From an uncultured Pseudomonadota bacterium (GTDB lineage Bacteria > Pseudomonadota > Gammaproteobacteria > Steroidobacterales > Steroidobacteraceae), in NCBI GenBank assembly GCA_903884105.1, contig CAISDJ010000040.1:1-64000 (forward strand): a stretch of 64,000 nucleotides of DNA, read 5' to 3'. The position numbers and the translations under genes were made by a program. Below the pieces are notes generated by a model that ran no database searches, was not told the DNA's origin, and saw nothing but the letters and a program-made list of their open reading frames with translations. Of the stretch, positions 17,848 through 30,545 are shown in pieces; the stretch's first letter is position 1; every line of letters starts with the position of its first letter.

Positions 17848-18694
17848 CGAGCTGGTCGAAGTCCCGTCGCATCGCGGCGGCGTCGGCGTGGACACTGGTG
17901 AAGAGCTCGAACGCGCCGACCGCCTGGTAGACAGCCATGCTGCTGCCATCGGCCGTCCTGCAGCCGAGCCGCCTCGCCGCGCGTAGCAGCTCGGTTTCGA
18001 TCGGGAAGTAGACGATTTCTGCTACCCATAGAGACGATCGCAGTAGCGCAGCCGGCAGTGGCAAGCCCGGATGCTTTGCCATGCCGGTCGGCGTCGCGTG
18101 GATCAGCCCGTCGGCCCGAGCCATTTCCGTCGCGAGGTTTCCGGCCACGACGCAGCGTCCCGGCCCAAAGCGTGCGCAGAGAGCGCCAGCCAATGCATCT
18201 GCCTTTGGCACATCGGGATCAGAGAGCACCAGACATTGCACCCCTTCTCCGAGTGCCGCATGGGCGACGGCAGCACCGGCCCCACCCGCACCGAGCTGGA
18301 CCACCACGGCACGCGGAGCGGTCTCGAGTCCGGCGCGCAGGCTCATCGCAAACCCTGAGCAATCCGTGTTGTGGCCGATGCACCGTCCTGACTGAAACAC
18401 CACGGTGTTCACCGCGCCAATCGCCCGCGCATCGTCGGAGAGTACATCGATATACTGGATCATGGCCTGCTTGCATGGGTATGTGATGTTGAGGCCACTG
18501 AACCCTTCCCGCTGTGCCTCGTCGAGCAATTTCGGCAATGCTTCAACGCCCACTCCCAGCACGTCGAGGTCGATCTTGCGGTAGACATAGCGGAACCCGT
18601 GCCGAGCCCCTTCCCGCTCATGCATCGCGGGCGTGAGCGACGCCTGGATGCCGGCGCCGATCAGCCCGACCAGGAACGAACGCGGTGCCGTCAT
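17828..18694 (-). CDS. Shikimate/quinate dehydrogenase family protein
   Basis: This 288-residue AroE-fold enzyme has substrate motifs QASLTPAMHEREG, catalytic Lys in NITYPCKQ, catalytic Asp in GHNTDCSGF, and the glycine-rich LGAGGAG. The SLTPAMHE form is typical of quinate/shikimate dehydrogenases of the YdiB/QsuD type. After the second beta strand the sequence is LVLSDPDVPKA, acidic rather than the NRT-x-x-R/K of NADP-dependent AroE, which suggests NAD use. ATG 18694 overlaps the stop of the cyclophilin gene (ATGA). It may be catabolic rather than the biosynthetic AroE. Confidence 0.85.
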   Translation of the reverse strand: MTAPRSFLVGLIGAGIQASLTPAMHEREGARHGFRYVYRKIDLDVLGVGVEALPKLLDEAQREGFSGLNITYPCKQAMIQYIDVLSDDARAIGAVNTVVFQSGRCIGHNTDCSGFAMSLRAGLETAPRAVVVQLGAGGAGAAVAHAALGEGVQCLVLSDPDVPKADALAGALCARFGPGRCVVAGNLATEMARADGLIHATPTGMAKHPGLPLPAALLRSSLWVAEIVYFPIETELLRAARRLGCRTADGSSMAVYQAVGAFELFTSVHADAAAMRRDFDQLVTLPRS

Positions 18695-19641
18695 TGCGCG
18701 GCGGCCGGCGCATCCCGCACTGGAATCGGCACATTGCACAGCTCGACGTGGCCCGGATCGTACTGGAACCATTCTTCCTGACGGTGACGACGCGAGTCGA
18801 CGAGCGCGGAGAACGTCGGCGTATCCGTGCGCATCACTTCGAGCCTCACGCGTTCAGACTCGGGGACATCCGCCGCCACCTTGATCGACTTTACGGGCAC
18901 GCGCTCGGACGGCTGCTCGTAGAATCCGAGCGGGCCGGTGCCGCGCGGCAAGGTGGTGAAGAACTCCATGCCGCGCACCACTCTGCCAAACAGGGTGACG
19001 TTGCGATCGAGTTGCCTGGGCGCATGGCCGATCACGGCATAGAGTTCGGTGCCGCCACCGCTGTCCGGCGCGGTGTCGCGGCCGACGCCGACCATGCTGT
19101 AACAATGTGCGAGCCATGCGAGTCCCGCCTTGGGGTCCCGTCCCATCGGGAAACCACCCGAGAACCCGACTTCGGCCGCATAGCCGTCAACGCTGTCGAG
19201 CTTCGTGAACGGCAGGTCGGCAGGAGGCGTGACCGCAAACTCCGGCGGCAGGTTGCGGGCAGCCGCCTTGATCGCGCGCCGTCCATCAGCATCGCCCCAC
19301 TGGACGACGTAGTTTTCCTGGGTGCGCATGATGGAGAGGCCGTCGAAATAGCCTTCCCGCACCAGCGCCTTGATGTTGGCGACATGGTTGGGCGCGAAGG
19401 CCGGCGCCATGTCGATGATGACCCGGCCTTTTTCGAGGTCCATATACAAGGTGTTCTCGGGGTCGAGCGGCCGCCAGTCGGCGGATAAGGATTCGGCCAG
19501 CACCGTCCCCATGTCCTTGATCTGCGGGGGAGCTGCCGCTACCGGCGCTGCGGGTGGTTCGGCGGGCTTGCAAGCGCCGAGACTCAAGGCAGTGGCGAGC
19601 AGCGCCACCGGCATAACTCCATGACTGAAAAAGGATTGCAT
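18691..19641 (-). CDS. Peptidyl-prolyl cis-trans isomerase, cyclophilin type, lipoprotein
   Basis: This 316-residue protein has a lipoprotein signal (hydrophobic stretch ending in lipobox LGAC, Cys at about 24), then an Ala/Pro-rich linker and a cyclophilin-like domain. The core has [42 protein letters not shown] and [10 protein letters not shown]. The catalytic Arg of the usual F-H-R motif appears kept (IMR), but the flanking F and H are changed and the usual QGGD is QWGD. It is probably anchored in the periplasm to assist folding. A short shared divergent region separates it from lhr. Confidence 0.85.
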   Translation of the reverse strand: MQSFFSHGVMPVALLATALSLGACKPAEPPAAPVAAAPPQIKDMGTVLAESLSADWRPLDPENTLYMDLEKGRVIIDMAPAFAPNHVANIKALVREGYFDGLSIMRTQENYVVQWGDADGRRAIKAAARNLPPEFAVTPPADLPFTKLDSVDGYAAEVGFSGGFPMGRDPKAGLAWLAHCYSMVGVGRDTAPDSGGGTELYAVIGHAPRQLDRNVTLFGRVVRGMEFFTTLPRGTGPLGFYEQPSERVPVKSIKVAADVPESERVRLEVMRTDTPTFSALVDSRRHRQEEWFQYDPGHVELCNVPIPVRDAPAAAQ

Positions 19642-19737
19642 CGGCGTGTAACTCCCGGCTTCTGAGGAAGGACACCACACGCTAACGGAGACGTGGGGCG
19701 GCTGGCAATTTCTGGCTGAAATCGGTAAACCTGCTCC

Positions 19738-22700
19738 ATGCCATTGACCGCGTTCCACCCCGCTGTTGCCCGCTGGTTTGCCGCAACGTTCCCGGCGGCG
19801 ACAGAGCCGCAGCGCGACGCGTGGCCCGCCATCAAAGCCGGCCGCCACGTGCTGATCGCCGCGCCCACGGGATCCGGCAAGACGCTGTCCGCGTTCCTCG
19901 CCGCGCTGGATGACCTCGTCCAACAGGGTGTCGCGGGGACGTTGGCTGACGCCACGCAGGTCGTCTACGTCTCGCCACTCAAGGCGCTGTCGAACGACAT
20001 CCACAAGAACCTCGAAGAACCGCTCACCGGCATCCGTGCCGAACTGGACAAGGACGGGGTACCCACCTTCGAGATACGAGCGATGGTCCGCACGGGTGAC
20101 ACAGCGCAGGCCGACCGGGTCGCAATGCGGAAGCGCGCGCCCCATATCCTTGTGACCACACCGGAGTCGCTGTACCTACTGCTCACCAGCGACTCGGGCC
20201 GCAAGATGCTGTCGACGGTCCGCTCGGTGATCGTCGATGAAATCCATGCCGTGGCGGGCACCAAGCGCGGCTCGCACCTGGCGCTGTCGCTGGAGCGCCT
20301 TGCCGCCTTGACGCCAACTCCACCGCAACGCATTGGCCTGTCGGCCACGCAGAAGCCGATCGAAGCCGTTGCGAGCTTCCTGACGGGACAGCGCCGGCAA
20401 CAGGACATCGACGATGCCTGCGTCATCGTCAACAGCGGCCATGTGCGCGCGCGCGACCTCGCGCTCGTGCTGCCCGACGCACCGCTCGAAACGGTGATGT
20501 CGAACGACATCTGGCAGACGCTGTACGACAAGCTTGCGGAGCTCATCACCGAACACAAGACCACGCTGGTGTTCGCCAACACCCGCCGCATGGTCGAACG
20601 CGTGACGCGGCAATTGAGCGAGCGGCTCGGCGAAGCGAATGTGGCCGCCCACCACGGCAGCCTGTCGAAGGAGAAGCGCCTCGACGCCGAGCAGCGGCTC
20701 AAGAAGGGGGAGCTGAAGGCCCTGGTGGCGACGGCGTCCCTCGAACTCGGCATCGACATCGGTGACGTCGACCTCGCGTGCCAGCTCGGCAGCCCGCGCG
20801 CAATCTCCACGTTCCTGCAGCGAGTCGGCCGCGCCAATCATTCCGTCGATGGCCTGCCCAAGGGCCGGCTGTTCCCATTGACCCGCGACGAACTCGTGGA
20901 ATGCGCCGCGCTGCTGCAGGCCGTGAAGCGCGGCGAACTGGATCGCCTGATCCTGCCCCCGCAGCCGCTCGACGTACTGGCGCAGCAGATCGTTGCCGAA
21001 GTCGCCTCCCGCGAATACGACGAAGATGAGCTGTTCGCACTGGTCACCGGCGCGTGGCCGTATCGGCACCTCAAGCGCGAGGAGTTCGACGCCGTCATCC
21101 GCATGCTGTCCGACGGCTTCAGCACGCGACGGGGACGCCAGAGCAGCTATCTGCATCGCGATGCCGTCAATCGCAGGCTGCGGGCCCGTCGCGGTGCACG
21201 GCTGACCGCGATCACCTGCGGCGGGGCAATCCCGGACAATGCGGACTATCAGGTGATCCTCGACCCCGCCGGGCTGTTCGTCGGCACGTTGAATGAAGAC
21301 TTCGCCATCGAAAGCAACGCCGGAGATATCTTCCAGTTGGGCAACAGCTCGTACCGCATCCTGCGGATCGAGAGTGGCAAGGTGCGCGTCGAAGATGCGC
21401 ATGGCATGCCTCCCAGCATTCCGTTCTGGCTGGGCGAAGCACCTGCCCGCACCGATGAGCTTTCCTCGGCCGTCTCGCGGCTGCGCGCGGACATCGACGC
21501 AGCACTACCGACGGTGGATGTCGCCCACATCAAGGCCGTAGTGGATGATCTCTCCGAAGACGGCCTCGCCCGCCCCGCCGCTGAGCAGATCGTGGAATAC
21601 CTCGCGGCGTCCAAGGCGATGCTGGGCGTGCTACCGGTTCAAGGGACGCTCGTCTTCGAACGATTCTTCGATGAAGCCGGCGGCATGCAGCTGGTCGTCC
21701 ATTCGCCGTTCGGCGGCCGCATCAATCGCGCGTTCGGCCTGGCCTTGCGCAAGCGCTTCTGCCGCACCTTCAACTTCGAGTTGCAGGCGGCAGCGACCGA
21801 GGACGCCATCGTGCTGTCGCTCGGTGAAACGCACAGCTTCCCTCTGGAAGAAGTCGCCCGCTACCTCAATAGCCATTCCGTCGAGAATGTCCTGATCCAG
21901 GCCGTCCTCGACGCCCCGTTGTTCACGACACGCTGGCGCTGGAACGCGAGTATCTCCCTCGCCGTGCGCCGCTCCCGTGCGGGCAAGCGGACGCCGGCGC
22001 CGTTGCAGCGGATGGCCGCCGAGGACCTCGTCGCCACCGTGTTCCCCGACCAGCTGGCGTGTCTCGAGAACATTGTCGGCGAGCGCGAAATTCCCGACCA
22101 CCCGCTGGTCCAGCAGACGCTGTATGACTGCCTGCATGAGGCCATGGACATCGACGGTCTGATCACGCTGCTCAAAGGTGTTGAGAGTGGCGCCGTCCGC
22201 GTGATCGCCCGCGACCTGCCCCATCCGTCGCCCCTCGCGCAGGACGTGCTGAATGCGAAGCCCTATGCCTTCCTCGACGATGCACCGCTCGAAGAGCGGC
22301 GTACGCAGGCCGTGGCATCGCGCCGCTGGCGCGACGCGTCCACCGCGCTGCAGTTCGGGCAGCTGGATCCGCTTGCCATTCAGGCGGTTCGCGACGAAGC
22401 GTGGCCGGCAGTCGAGAATGCCGACGAATTGCACGACGCGCTGATCCTGCTGGGCGTGGTCCAAGAGATCGAAGGCGATCGTCACGGCTGGCAAAGCGAG
22501 TTCGCGAAGCTCGCCGCAGACCGCCGCGCGGTACGTCTCATCGTGGCCGGGAACGCCTTCTGGGTCGCGACCGAGCAGTTACCGATGGCCCAGACGATCT
22601 ATGCGGACGGCCAGCCAGAACGGGAGATTCGCGTCCCCGCTGACTACGCCACACGTCAGTGGGTAGTCGAGGACGCACTGGTCGAGTTGGTCCGGGGCCG

Positions 22701-24039
22701 GTTGCAGGCCTGCGGACCGACGACGACCGCGGCGCTGTCATCCCTCTACTCGTTGCCGTCGAGCGCCATCAACGCCGCGCTGCTCAAGCTCGAAAGCGAA
22801 GGGTTCGTGCTACGCGGTCAGTTCTCGGCGGGCATGTTGGAGCTCGAATGGTGCGAACGGCGCCTGCTCGCCCGCATCCATCGCTACACCATCAAGACGC
22901 TGCGCGCCGAAATCGAACCGGTCGCCACCGCCGACTTCATGCGCTTCCTGCTCGACCATCACGGCGTCACCCGCGAACCGCGACCGCAGGGCGCACAGGC
23001 CCTGGCAACGATCATCGAACAGCTCGAAGGCTTCGAGGTGCCCGCCGCCGCCTGGGAATCAGACGTGCTGCCCGCCCGCATGGAAGAGTACGACCCGAAC
23101 TGGCTCGACAGCTTGTGCCTGTCGGGACGCTCGCTGTGGGTGCGCCTCACGCGACCGAAGTCCGCGACTGCCGGACCGGTGCGTTCGACGCCAATGGCGC
23201 TGCTGTCGCGCAAGCACCTGCCGCTGTGGAAAGCGATCGCCGCAACCGATGCAGAGCCACCGCAGCTCTCATCGTCCGCGCAGGCGCTTCAAGACCAGCT
23301 GGAAATGTCCGGCGCCTCCTTCTTCGACGAACTCGCCTCTCAAGCCGGCCTGCTCGCGAGCCAGGCGGAAACCGCCTTGGGTGAGCTTGTCGCGGCGGGC
23401 CTCGTCAGTTCCGACAGCTTCAGCGGCCTGCGTGCATTGTTGTTGCCGCAGGAGCGCAAGCGCCGCATGGCCACCCGTGGCCGACGCATCGCGCTGTTCG
23501 GCCTCGAAGATGCCGGCCGGTGGAGCCTGTCACATCGGCCATCACAAACGGTTGAGGCCGATGCCGTCGAGAAAATCGCGATGACGCTGCTGAAGCGCTA
23601 CGGCGTCGTCTGCAAGAAATTGCTCACGCGTGAAGCCGACTGGCTGCCGCCGTGGTACGAGATCCTGAAGGTCTATCGCAAGCTGGAAGCGCAAGGCCAT
23701 CTGCGCGGCGGCCGATTCATCGCCGGCGTCACCGGCGAGCAATACGCTTTACCTGAGACCATCGCGAGACTGCGGGCTCTCCGCCGTGAACCGGCCACGG
23801 GCAAACTCGTGTCGTTGTCAGCTGCCGATCCCCTGAACCTCGTCGGCATCCTCACCCCCGGCGCCCGCGTTCCGGCCCTCACCAGCAATCGGATCCTGCT
23901 GAAAGACGGCGTCCCCGTCGCCACCTACGCCGGTGGGCAGACTGCGTTCCTCACGCCCATGGAACCCGATGCCGAATGGACCGCGAGGAACGCGCTGCTG
24001 CACAAGCGAATGACGTCCGGCTCAGTCAGCGCGAATTGA
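19738..24039 (+). CDS. lhr: Lhr-family ATP-dependent helicase
   Basis: This 1433-residue superfamily 2 helicase has Walker A APTGSGKT (about residues 40-47), DEAH-type [11 protein letters not shown], motif III LSATQKP, and motif [10 protein letters not shown]. Long Lhr-core winged-helix and C-terminal regions follow, so the length is in the full Lhr range. Bacterial Lhr proteins translocate 3'-5' on ssDNA and unwind DNA:RNA hybrids and are linked to repair. It starts at the ATG at 19738. A DUF3109-like gene follows 40 nt after the stop and may be cotranscribed. Confidence 0.93.
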   Translation: MPLTAFHPAVARWFAATFPAATEPQRDAWPAIKAGRHVLIAAPTGSGKTLSAFLAALDDLVQQGVAGTLADATQVVYVSPLKALSNDIHKNLEEPLTGIRAELDKDGVPTFEIRAMVRTGDTAQADRVAMRKRAPHILVTTPESLYLLLTSDSGRKMLSTVRSVIVDEIHAVAGTKRGSHLALSLERLAALTPTPPQRIGLSATQKPIEAVASFLTGQRRQQDIDDACVIVNSGHVRARDLALVLPDAPLETVMSNDIWQTLYDKLAELITEHKTTLVFANTRRMVERVTRQLSERLGEANVAAHHGSLSKEKRLDAEQRLKKGELKALVATASLELGIDIGDVDLACQLGSPRAISTFLQRVGRANHSVDGLPKGRLFPLTRDELVECAALLQAVKRGELDRLILPPQPLDVLAQQIVAEVASREYDEDELFALVTGAWPYRHLKREEFDAVIRMLSDGFSTRRGRQSSYLHRDAVNRRLRARRGARLTAITCGGAIPDNADYQVILDPAGLFVGTLNEDFAIESNAGDIFQLGNSSYRILRIESGKVRVEDAHGMPPSIPFWLGEAPARTDELSSAVSRLRADIDAALPTVDVAHIKAVVDDLSEDGLARPAAEQIVEYLAASKAMLGVLPVQGTLVFERFFDEAGGMQLVVHSPFGGRINRAFGLALRKRFCRTFNFELQAAATEDAIVLSLGETHSFPLEEVARYLNSHSVENVLIQAVLDAPLFTTRWRWNASISLAVRRSRAGKRTPAPLQRMAAEDLVATVFPDQLACLENIVGEREIPDHPLVQQTLYDCLHEAMDIDGLITLLKGVESGAVRVIARDLPHPSPLAQDVLNAKPYAFLDDAPLEERRTQAVASRRWRDASTALQFGQLDPLAIQAVRDEAWPAVENADELHDALILLGVVQEIEGDRHGWQSEFAKLAADRRAVRLIVAGNAFWVATEQLPMAQTIYADGQPEREIRVPADYATRQWVVEDALVELVRGRLQACGPTTTAALSSLYSLPSSAINAALLKLESEGFVLRGQFSAGMLELEWCERRLLARIHRYTIKTLRAEIEPVATADFMRFLLDHHGVTREPRPQGAQALATIIEQLEGFEVPAAAWESDVLPARMEEYDPNWLDSLCLSGRSLWVRLTRPKSATAGPVRSTPMALLSRKHLPLWKAIAATDAEPPQLSSSAQALQDQLEMSGASFFDELASQAGLLASQAETALGELVAAGLVSSDSFSGLRALLLPQERKRRMATRGRRIALFGLEDAGRWSLSHRPSQTVEADAVEKIAMTLLKRYGVVCKKLLTREADWLPPWYEILKVYRKLEAQGHLRGGRFIAGVTGEQYALPETIARLRALRREPATGKLVSLSAADPLNLVGILTPGARVPALTSNRILLKDGVPVATYAGGQTAFLTPMEPDAEWTARNALLHKRMTSGSVSAN

Positions 24040-24079
24040 TCCCGGCGATGAATTGATTAGGCCGTGCGACAATGCCCGC

Positions 24080-24676
24080 ATGGAACTGCGCCTGAAACTC
24101 TGCGATGTCTCTGCCTGCGAGGCCATGTGCTGCCACGACGGTGTGTATCTGGACGAGGGCGAGGAGCGCCGTCTGCGCACGCTGGTGGAGCGCACTCCAA
24201 CCCTGCTGGCGAAGCTGCCGACCGAGTACATCGTCGATGCGGTGATGGACGGCGAGATCGTCGGTCGCAAGACGGCGGTTCGGCCGCATGACTACCGCAA
24301 CCCGCAGTGGCCCGCACACTTCCCGCGCACGCGTTGCGTATTCGCCGACGCGGCGGGGCTGTGCGAGCTGCAGAAGCTCGGACTCGAGCGCCACGCCAAG
24401 CCCTGGCACTACAAGCCGTTCACCTGCTGGATGTTCCCGCTCGGGATTGATGTCGACACGGGCGCCGTCGTTCAGCCCGAGATCATGCTGAATGATGGCC
24501 TGCAGCCGGAATCCGGAGACTTGGGGTTTGAATCAGTGACGCCCTGTGGTCGCCACGACCCGCAGGGCGAGCCGTGGTACCTGACGCTAGCGACGGAACT
24601 CGCGCACTACGATGCCGTGCGCGAGCTCCCCAACTGCGGTTCGATTGCGGACGAAACTCCGACGCTCAAGCCCTGA
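24080..24676 (+). CDS. DUF3109/YkgJ-like cysteine-rich protein
   Basis: This 198-residue protein has a Cys pattern typical of DUF3109/YkgJ-like putative metal-binding proteins. There is C-x4-C-x3-CC at residues 8-18, then [25 protein letters not shown] and a later Cys. ATG 24080 is preferred over a TTG nine codons upstream. It probably binds Zn or Fe-S; no reaction is assigned. It lies just downstream of lhr. Its 3' end overlaps the convergent pntB stop by 11 nt. Confidence 0.75.
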   Translation: MELRLKLCDVSACEAMCCHDGVYLDEGEERRLRTLVERTPTLLAKLPTEYIVDAVMDGEIVGRKTAVRPHDYRNPQWPAHFPRTRCVFADAAGLCELQKLGLERHAKPWHYKPFTCWMFPLGIDVDTGAVVQPEIMLNDGLQPESGDLGFESVTPCGRHDPQGEPWYLTLATELAHYDAVRELPNCGSIADETPTLKP

Positions 24677-26084
24677 GCGCGGAAAGCACCTCGTCGAGCA
24701 TCTTCTTCGCGTCGCCGAACAGCATCCGGTTGTTCTCCTTGTAGAACAGCGGATTGTCGACGCCGGCATAGCCCGAGGCCATGCTGCGCTTCATGACGAT
24801 CGTGGTCTGCGCCTTCCAGACTTCGAGCACCGGCATGCCGGCGATCGGGCTGCCCGGATCATCCTGCGCGCTGGGGTTCACGATATCGTTGGCGCCAATG
24901 ACCATGACGACGCTCGTATTGGGGAAGTCCTCGTTGATCTCGTCCATCTCCATGACGATGTCATAGGGGACCTTGGCCTCGGCGAGCAGCACATTCATGT
25001 GACCGGGCATGCGGCCCGCGACCGGGTGGATCGCAAAGCGCACGTTCTTGCCCCTCTCGCGCAGGGTCTTGGTGATCTCGTAAACCGTGTGCTGTGCCTG
25101 CGCCACGGCCATGCCGTAACCCGGGACGATGATGACGCTGCTCGCGTCCTTGAGCAGCTCAGCGGTCTCGAGGGCGCTCACCGAAGTGACCTCGCCCACC
25201 GGTGCCGCGGCGCCGCCCGCGGCCTTGGGCACACCGCCGTCGCTGCCGAAGCCGCCGGCAATCACGCTCAGGAACTGGCGGTTCATCGCGCGGCACATGA
25301 TGTAGCTCAGGATCGCGCCGCTCGAACCTACCAGCGCGCCGGTGACGATCAGCAGGTCGTTCGAGAGCATGAAGCCCGTGGCTGCGGCCGCCCAGCCCGA
25401 ATAGCTGTTGAGCATCGAGACCACGACCGGCATGTCAGCGCCCCCGATGGCCATGACCATGTGCACGCCAAACAGCAGGGCGAGCACGGTCATGATCATC
25501 AGCGGCATCATGCCCGCATCGATGGAGCCGGCGGAAAGGAAGCGCTGGCCGAGTACGATGACCGCGATGAGTAGCGCGAGGTTCAGCCAATGACGCCCGG
25601 GCAGCAGCAGCGGCTTGCCGCCGATCTTGCCCGACAGCTTGCCGAAGGCGATCACCGAGCCGGACAGCGTGACCGCGCCGATCAGCACGCCCAGGTACAC
25701 CTCGGCATGATGGATGCCCGCTTCCGCCGGGCTCATGCCGGCGGCCGCAGTCGGGTCGATGTAGCTCGCGAAGCCCACGACCGTCGCGACCAGGCCCACG
25801 AGGCTGTGCATGAACGCCACGAGCTCGGGCATCTGGGTCATCTGCACGGTGCGCGCAAGGTACAAGCCGATGCCGCCGCCGACCACGAGGGCGGCGAGGA
25901 TCCAGCCGAGGCCGGCCGCCGTGACCTGCGGGCCGAACACGGTCGCGAGCACCGCGATGGCCATGCCGATCATGCCGTAGAGGTTGCCGCGCCGGGAGGA
26001 CTCGGGGTTCGAGAGGCCCCCGAGGCTCAGGATGAACAGGATGGTCGCGCCGATGTAGGCGACGGAGGTGATGCTGCCTGACAT
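24666..26084 (-). CDS. pntB: NAD(P) transhydrogenase subunit beta PntB
   Basis: This 472-residue subunit has an N-terminal half with eight or nine hydrophobic helices and a C-terminal NADP(H)-binding domain III. Motifs include [35 protein letters not shown] and [10 protein letters not shown]. With PntA it forms the proton-translocating transhydrogenase that makes NADPH from NADH at the inner membrane. It lies 15 nt downstream of pntA in the same operon. Confidence 0.96.
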   Translation of the reverse strand: MSGSITSVAYIGATILFILSLGGLSNPESSRRGNLYGMIGMAIAVLATVFGPQVTAAGLGWILAALVVGGGIGLYLARTVQMTQMPELVAFMHSLVGLVATVVGFASYIDPTAAAGMSPAEAGIHHAEVYLGVLIGAVTLSGSVIAFGKLSGKIGGKPLLLPGRHWLNLALLIAVIVLGQRFLSAGSIDAGMMPLMIMTVLALLFGVHMVMAIGGADMPVVVSMLNSYSGWAAAATGFMLSNDLLIVTGALVGSSGAILSYIMCRAMNRQFLSVIAGGFGSDGGVPKAAGGAAAPVGEVTSVSALETAELLKDASSVIIVPGYGMAVAQAQHTVYEITKTLRERGKNVRFAIHPVAGRMPGHMNVLLAEAKVPYDIVMEMDEINEDFPNTSVVMVIGANDIVNPSAQDDPGSPIAGMPVLEVWKAQTTIVMKRSMASGYAGVDNPLFYKENNRMLFGDAKKMLDEVLSALRA

Positions 26085-26099
26085 TCTTTTTATCCCCGT

Positions 26100-27710
26100 T
26101 TACTTGCGGAACATCGCCAGCATGCGGCGCGTGACCGCAAAGCCGCCGAACATGTTGACGGCCGTGAGCGCGATGCCGGCCACTGCGAGCCAACGGATCA
26201 GCGCATCGGGTCGTGCCCCCTCACCCAGCACCGATTCCACCGCCGGCGGCGCGATCTGCACGAGCGCGCCGATGACGATGATGCTGCTGATCGCGTTGGT
26301 GACGCTCATCAGCGGCGTGTGGAGCGACGGCTTGACGTTCCACACCACCATGTAGCCAACGAAGCAGGCCAGCACGAACACCGTGAAGTGGCCGAGGAAC
26401 GCGGCCGGCGCGTAGGCACCGATCAGCAGGAACAGGACAGCCGCCACGCCGAACAGTGCAGCCGTCTTGCTCGCAGAGGCCGGCTCGCCGCCGCCTCCAT
26501 GTCCATGGCCCTTCTTCTGCGCAGGCGGCGCCGCAGCAGCAGCCTTGGCAGGCGTGGAGCCCGCGGGAGCTGCCGACAGCTTCGGTGCCGGCGGTGGCCA
26601 CGTGACTTCGCCGGCCTTGACCACGGTCGCGCCCCGCAGGACCTCGTCCTCCATGTTGACGTTGATCTGGCCGTCCTTGGTCTTGCACAGCTCTTCGGTC
26701 ATCCGCAGCAGGTTGGTCGCATACAGGTTGCTGGACTGGCGCGGCAGGCGGCTCGGCAGGTCGGCGTAGCCGATGATGATCACGCCGTACTTGGTGACGA
26801 TCTTGCCGGGCTCGGTGAGCTCGCAGTTGCCGCCCTGCTCTGCGGCCATGTCGACGATCACGCTGCCGGGCTTCATCGACTGCACCATCTCGGCGGTGAT
26901 GAGCTTCGGCGCGGGCTTGCCCGGGATCAGCGCGGTCGTGATGATGATGTCGACTTCCTTGGCCTGCTTCGCGAACGTCTCGCGCTGCGCCTTCTGGAAG
27001 CCCTCGCTCATCACCTTGGCGTAGCCGCCGACGCCGCTACCCTCTTCCACGTAGTCGACTGGTACGAACTCGCCACCGAGCGACTTGATCTGGTCGGCCA
27101 CCTCCGGGCGGGTGTCGTTGGCGCGGACGATCGCGCCCAGGCCCGATGCGGCACCGATGGCAGCGAGGCCCGCGACGCCGGCACCGATCACGAACACCTT
27201 CGCGGGCGGGACCTTGCCGGCAGCCGTGATCTGGCCCGTGAAGAACCGGCCGAAGGCATGGGCGGCCTCGATCACGGCACGGTAGCCGCCGATGTTGGCC
27301 ATCGACGAGAGCGCATCGAGCTTCTGCGCCCGCGAGATGCGCGGCACGCTGTCCATCGAAATCACGGTGGCCTTCTTCTCGGCCATCGCCTTGAGCAGTT
27401 CGGGGTTCTGGCCGGCCCAGATGAAGCTCACCAGCGTCTGGCCCTCGCGCAACCGCGTGACTTCGTCGGCATTCGGGGCGCGCACCTTGAAGACGATGTC
27501 GGCCTGCGCCCAGACGCTTGCGGCATCCGGGGCGATCGTGGCGCCGGCAGCCTGGTAGGCGTCATCACCGATGGTGGCGCCCTCGCCCGCACCGGCCTCG
27601 ACCACCACCGAAAAGCCCAGCTTGCAGAGCTTTTCGACCACATCGGGCACGGTCGCGACGCGCTTTTCGCCCGGGTAGAGTTCCTTGGGGATGCCGATGA
27701 GCTGGGCCAT
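26100..27710 (-). CDS. pntA: NAD(P) transhydrogenase subunit alpha PntA (full-length)
   Basis: This 536-residue subunit starts [19 protein letters not shown], with the NAD(H)-binding domain I (motif [18 protein letters not shown]) and four hydrophobic segments at the C-terminus. PntAA and PntAB are thus fused, as in E. coli. It is somewhat longer than the E. coli protein because of an Ala/Pro linker containing HGHGGGG at about residues 375-415, between domain I and the membrane part. ATG 27710 follows AGGAA. It is the first gene of the pntA-pntB operon. Confidence 0.95.
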   Translation of the reverse strand: MAQLIGIPKELYPGEKRVATVPDVVEKLCKLGFSVVVEAGAGEGATIGDDAYQAAGATIAPDAASVWAQADIVFKVRAPNADEVTRLREGQTLVSFIWAGQNPELLKAMAEKKATVISMDSVPRISRAQKLDALSSMANIGGYRAVIEAAHAFGRFFTGQITAAGKVPPAKVFVIGAGVAGLAAIGAASGLGAIVRANDTRPEVADQIKSLGGEFVPVDYVEEGSGVGGYAKVMSEGFQKAQRETFAKQAKEVDIIITTALIPGKPAPKLITAEMVQSMKPGSVIVDMAAEQGGNCELTEPGKIVTKYGVIIIGYADLPSRLPRQSSNLYATNLLRMTEELCKTKDGQINVNMEDEVLRGATVVKAGEVTWPPPAPKLSAAPAGSTPAKAAAAAPPAQKKGHGHGGGGEPASASKTAALFGVAAVLFLLIGAYAPAAFLGHFTVFVLACFVGYMVVWNVKPSLHTPLMSVTNAISSIIVIGALVQIAPPAVESVLGEGARPDALIRWLAVAGIALTAVNMFGGFAVTRRMLAMFRK

Positions 27711-28059
27711 GGTGGGTTCCTGCCTCTAGTGTTTTTGACCGCGCAATTCTCCAACTATGGCATATCGACCCACCGGGCGTCAGCAGGTCAGCTGTGTCTA
27801 GCCGGGGAGCCGGATCTGTTGGAGCACGACGCTAGGCGGAAAGCGGGGAATGCACTGCAGCACAATCCGATGAGGACAGGATTTCCGTAGGCAACCTGAC
27901 ACGTCGCACAGTAGCCGTCGTGAGCGTTGTATTGCTTCTCGGCTCCTCTGCAAGCAGCGCGGACTTCAGCTTGGCGGTACAACAGCCCCGTCCCCGGGTT
28001 GTACGGCCCATCCCGCGACGCGGCCATCCCCACACTGAGTCGCGCTGTGCAGCGACTAC
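27711..28059 (-). other. Intergenic region with a possible small ORF
   Basis: These 349 nt separate pntA from the alpha/beta hydrolase gene upstream on the same strand. They must hold the pntA promoter, but I see no convincing hexamers. An open frame from ATG 28027 to 27788 could encode 79 residues, rich in Cys, Ala and Tyr, with C-A-T-C and CC pairs. I do not recognise it and see no strong ribosome site. It may be chance. Confidence 0.25.
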
Positions 28060-28914
28060 TCAAACGGCCTTTTTCAGAAACTCCATCATCCGACGATTGG
28101 ATTCCTTGGCGGCATCCATCTGCGCCATCTTGATGAAGTCGTGCGGCATGCCGTAGGAGCAGTCCAGCTGGAAGTCCTTGCGGAGCTGCATGAGTTTGAG
28201 CGCAAAACGGACCACCGGCTGACCGGCGTTCGTATCGGCGCTGCCGGCCTCCATGTAGATCGGTGGCAGCGGCGTCTGCGGCGTGAGCTTTTCCAGCATC
28301 GCGTCGGCTTCGGGGCCGTTCATCTGGCCGTCTACACAGATAAAGGCCCGGAAGCGTGCGCCAGCCGGATTGTCGAGGTGGCGCATCATGACGTCGAACG
28401 CCATGCGGCCGCCCGCGGAATCCCCGCCCAGGATCATCTTGTCCGGATTGCCCTTGAGCTCGCGCGCATTGTCCTTCGCCCACTGGATCGCGAAGTTCAT
28501 GTCATCGACCTGGTCTTCGTAAGTGGACTCCGGCTGCAGGCGGTAGTCCGGGAAGACCACCACGAAGCCGTAAGACGACATCAGGCGAATCCACGGTTCG
28601 TACTTGTTCGGATGTCCGGCGCGCAGGCCGTGCCCGTGGGCATGGACCAGGATCGGAAACGGCCCCGAACCCTTTGGGACGGACACCGCCGCCGTCAGGT
28701 TCGGGCGCAGGACGCGCTCAGCCTGGAACGACGCTACAGGAGTCGCAACAAACTTCGGAGGGGCAAGATAGTTGTCATCGATGTCGCCCATTACCTTGCG
28801 GTAAACGGGGATGTTGCCGAGCGGAGTCCCCGGTCCCGTACCGGCAAATCCGGTCTGGACCGTGTTGTTGTAGGCGTTGACGATCGCCTGGTCTCTTTCC
28901 GAGATGATTGCCAC
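28060..28914 (-). CDS. Alpha/beta hydrolase, hormone-sensitive-lipase-like
   Basis: This 284-residue alpha/beta hydrolase has the nucleophile elbow GGDSAGG and an upstream oxyanion motif HAHGHG, a variant of HGGG. The catalytic Asp is probably in YMEAGSADTN, and the His in GMPHDFIKMA near the end. That layout is typical of the HSL/type IV esterase family. The start is GTG 28914, preceded by GGGGAGGGG 6 nt upstream. There is no signal peptide, so it is cytoplasmic. Substrate unknown. It precedes purA in opposite functional context and seems monocistronic. Confidence 0.83.
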   Translation of the reverse strand: MAIISERDQAIVNAYNNTVQTGFAGTGPGTPLGNIPVYRKVMGDIDDNYLAPPKFVATPVASFQAERVLRPNLTAAVSVPKGSGPFPILVHAHGHGLRAGHPNKYEPWIRLMSSYGFVVVFPDYRLQPESTYEDQVDDMNFAIQWAKDNARELKGNPDKMILGGDSAGGRMAFDVMMRHLDNPAGARFRAFICVDGQMNGPEADAMLEKLTPQTPLPPIYMEAGSADTNAGQPVVRFALKLMQLRKDFQLDCSYGMPHDFIKMAQMDAAKESNRRMMEFLKKAV

Positions 28915-29015
28915 TGCTTACCCCTCCCCCATTGCTGCCCAGGAACGCGGTCAGCGGACCGCTGTTAGCAAAACAAGAGCGCCACAGCATCACTCGACGG
29001 CAGTCCATACGGATG

Positions 29016-30545
<1,530 letters not shown>

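Noticed and set aside
19642-20145. Upstream extension of the cyclophilin frame into lhr
   Set aside because: The lipoprotein signal peptide starts at 19641, so the extension is antisense to lhr.
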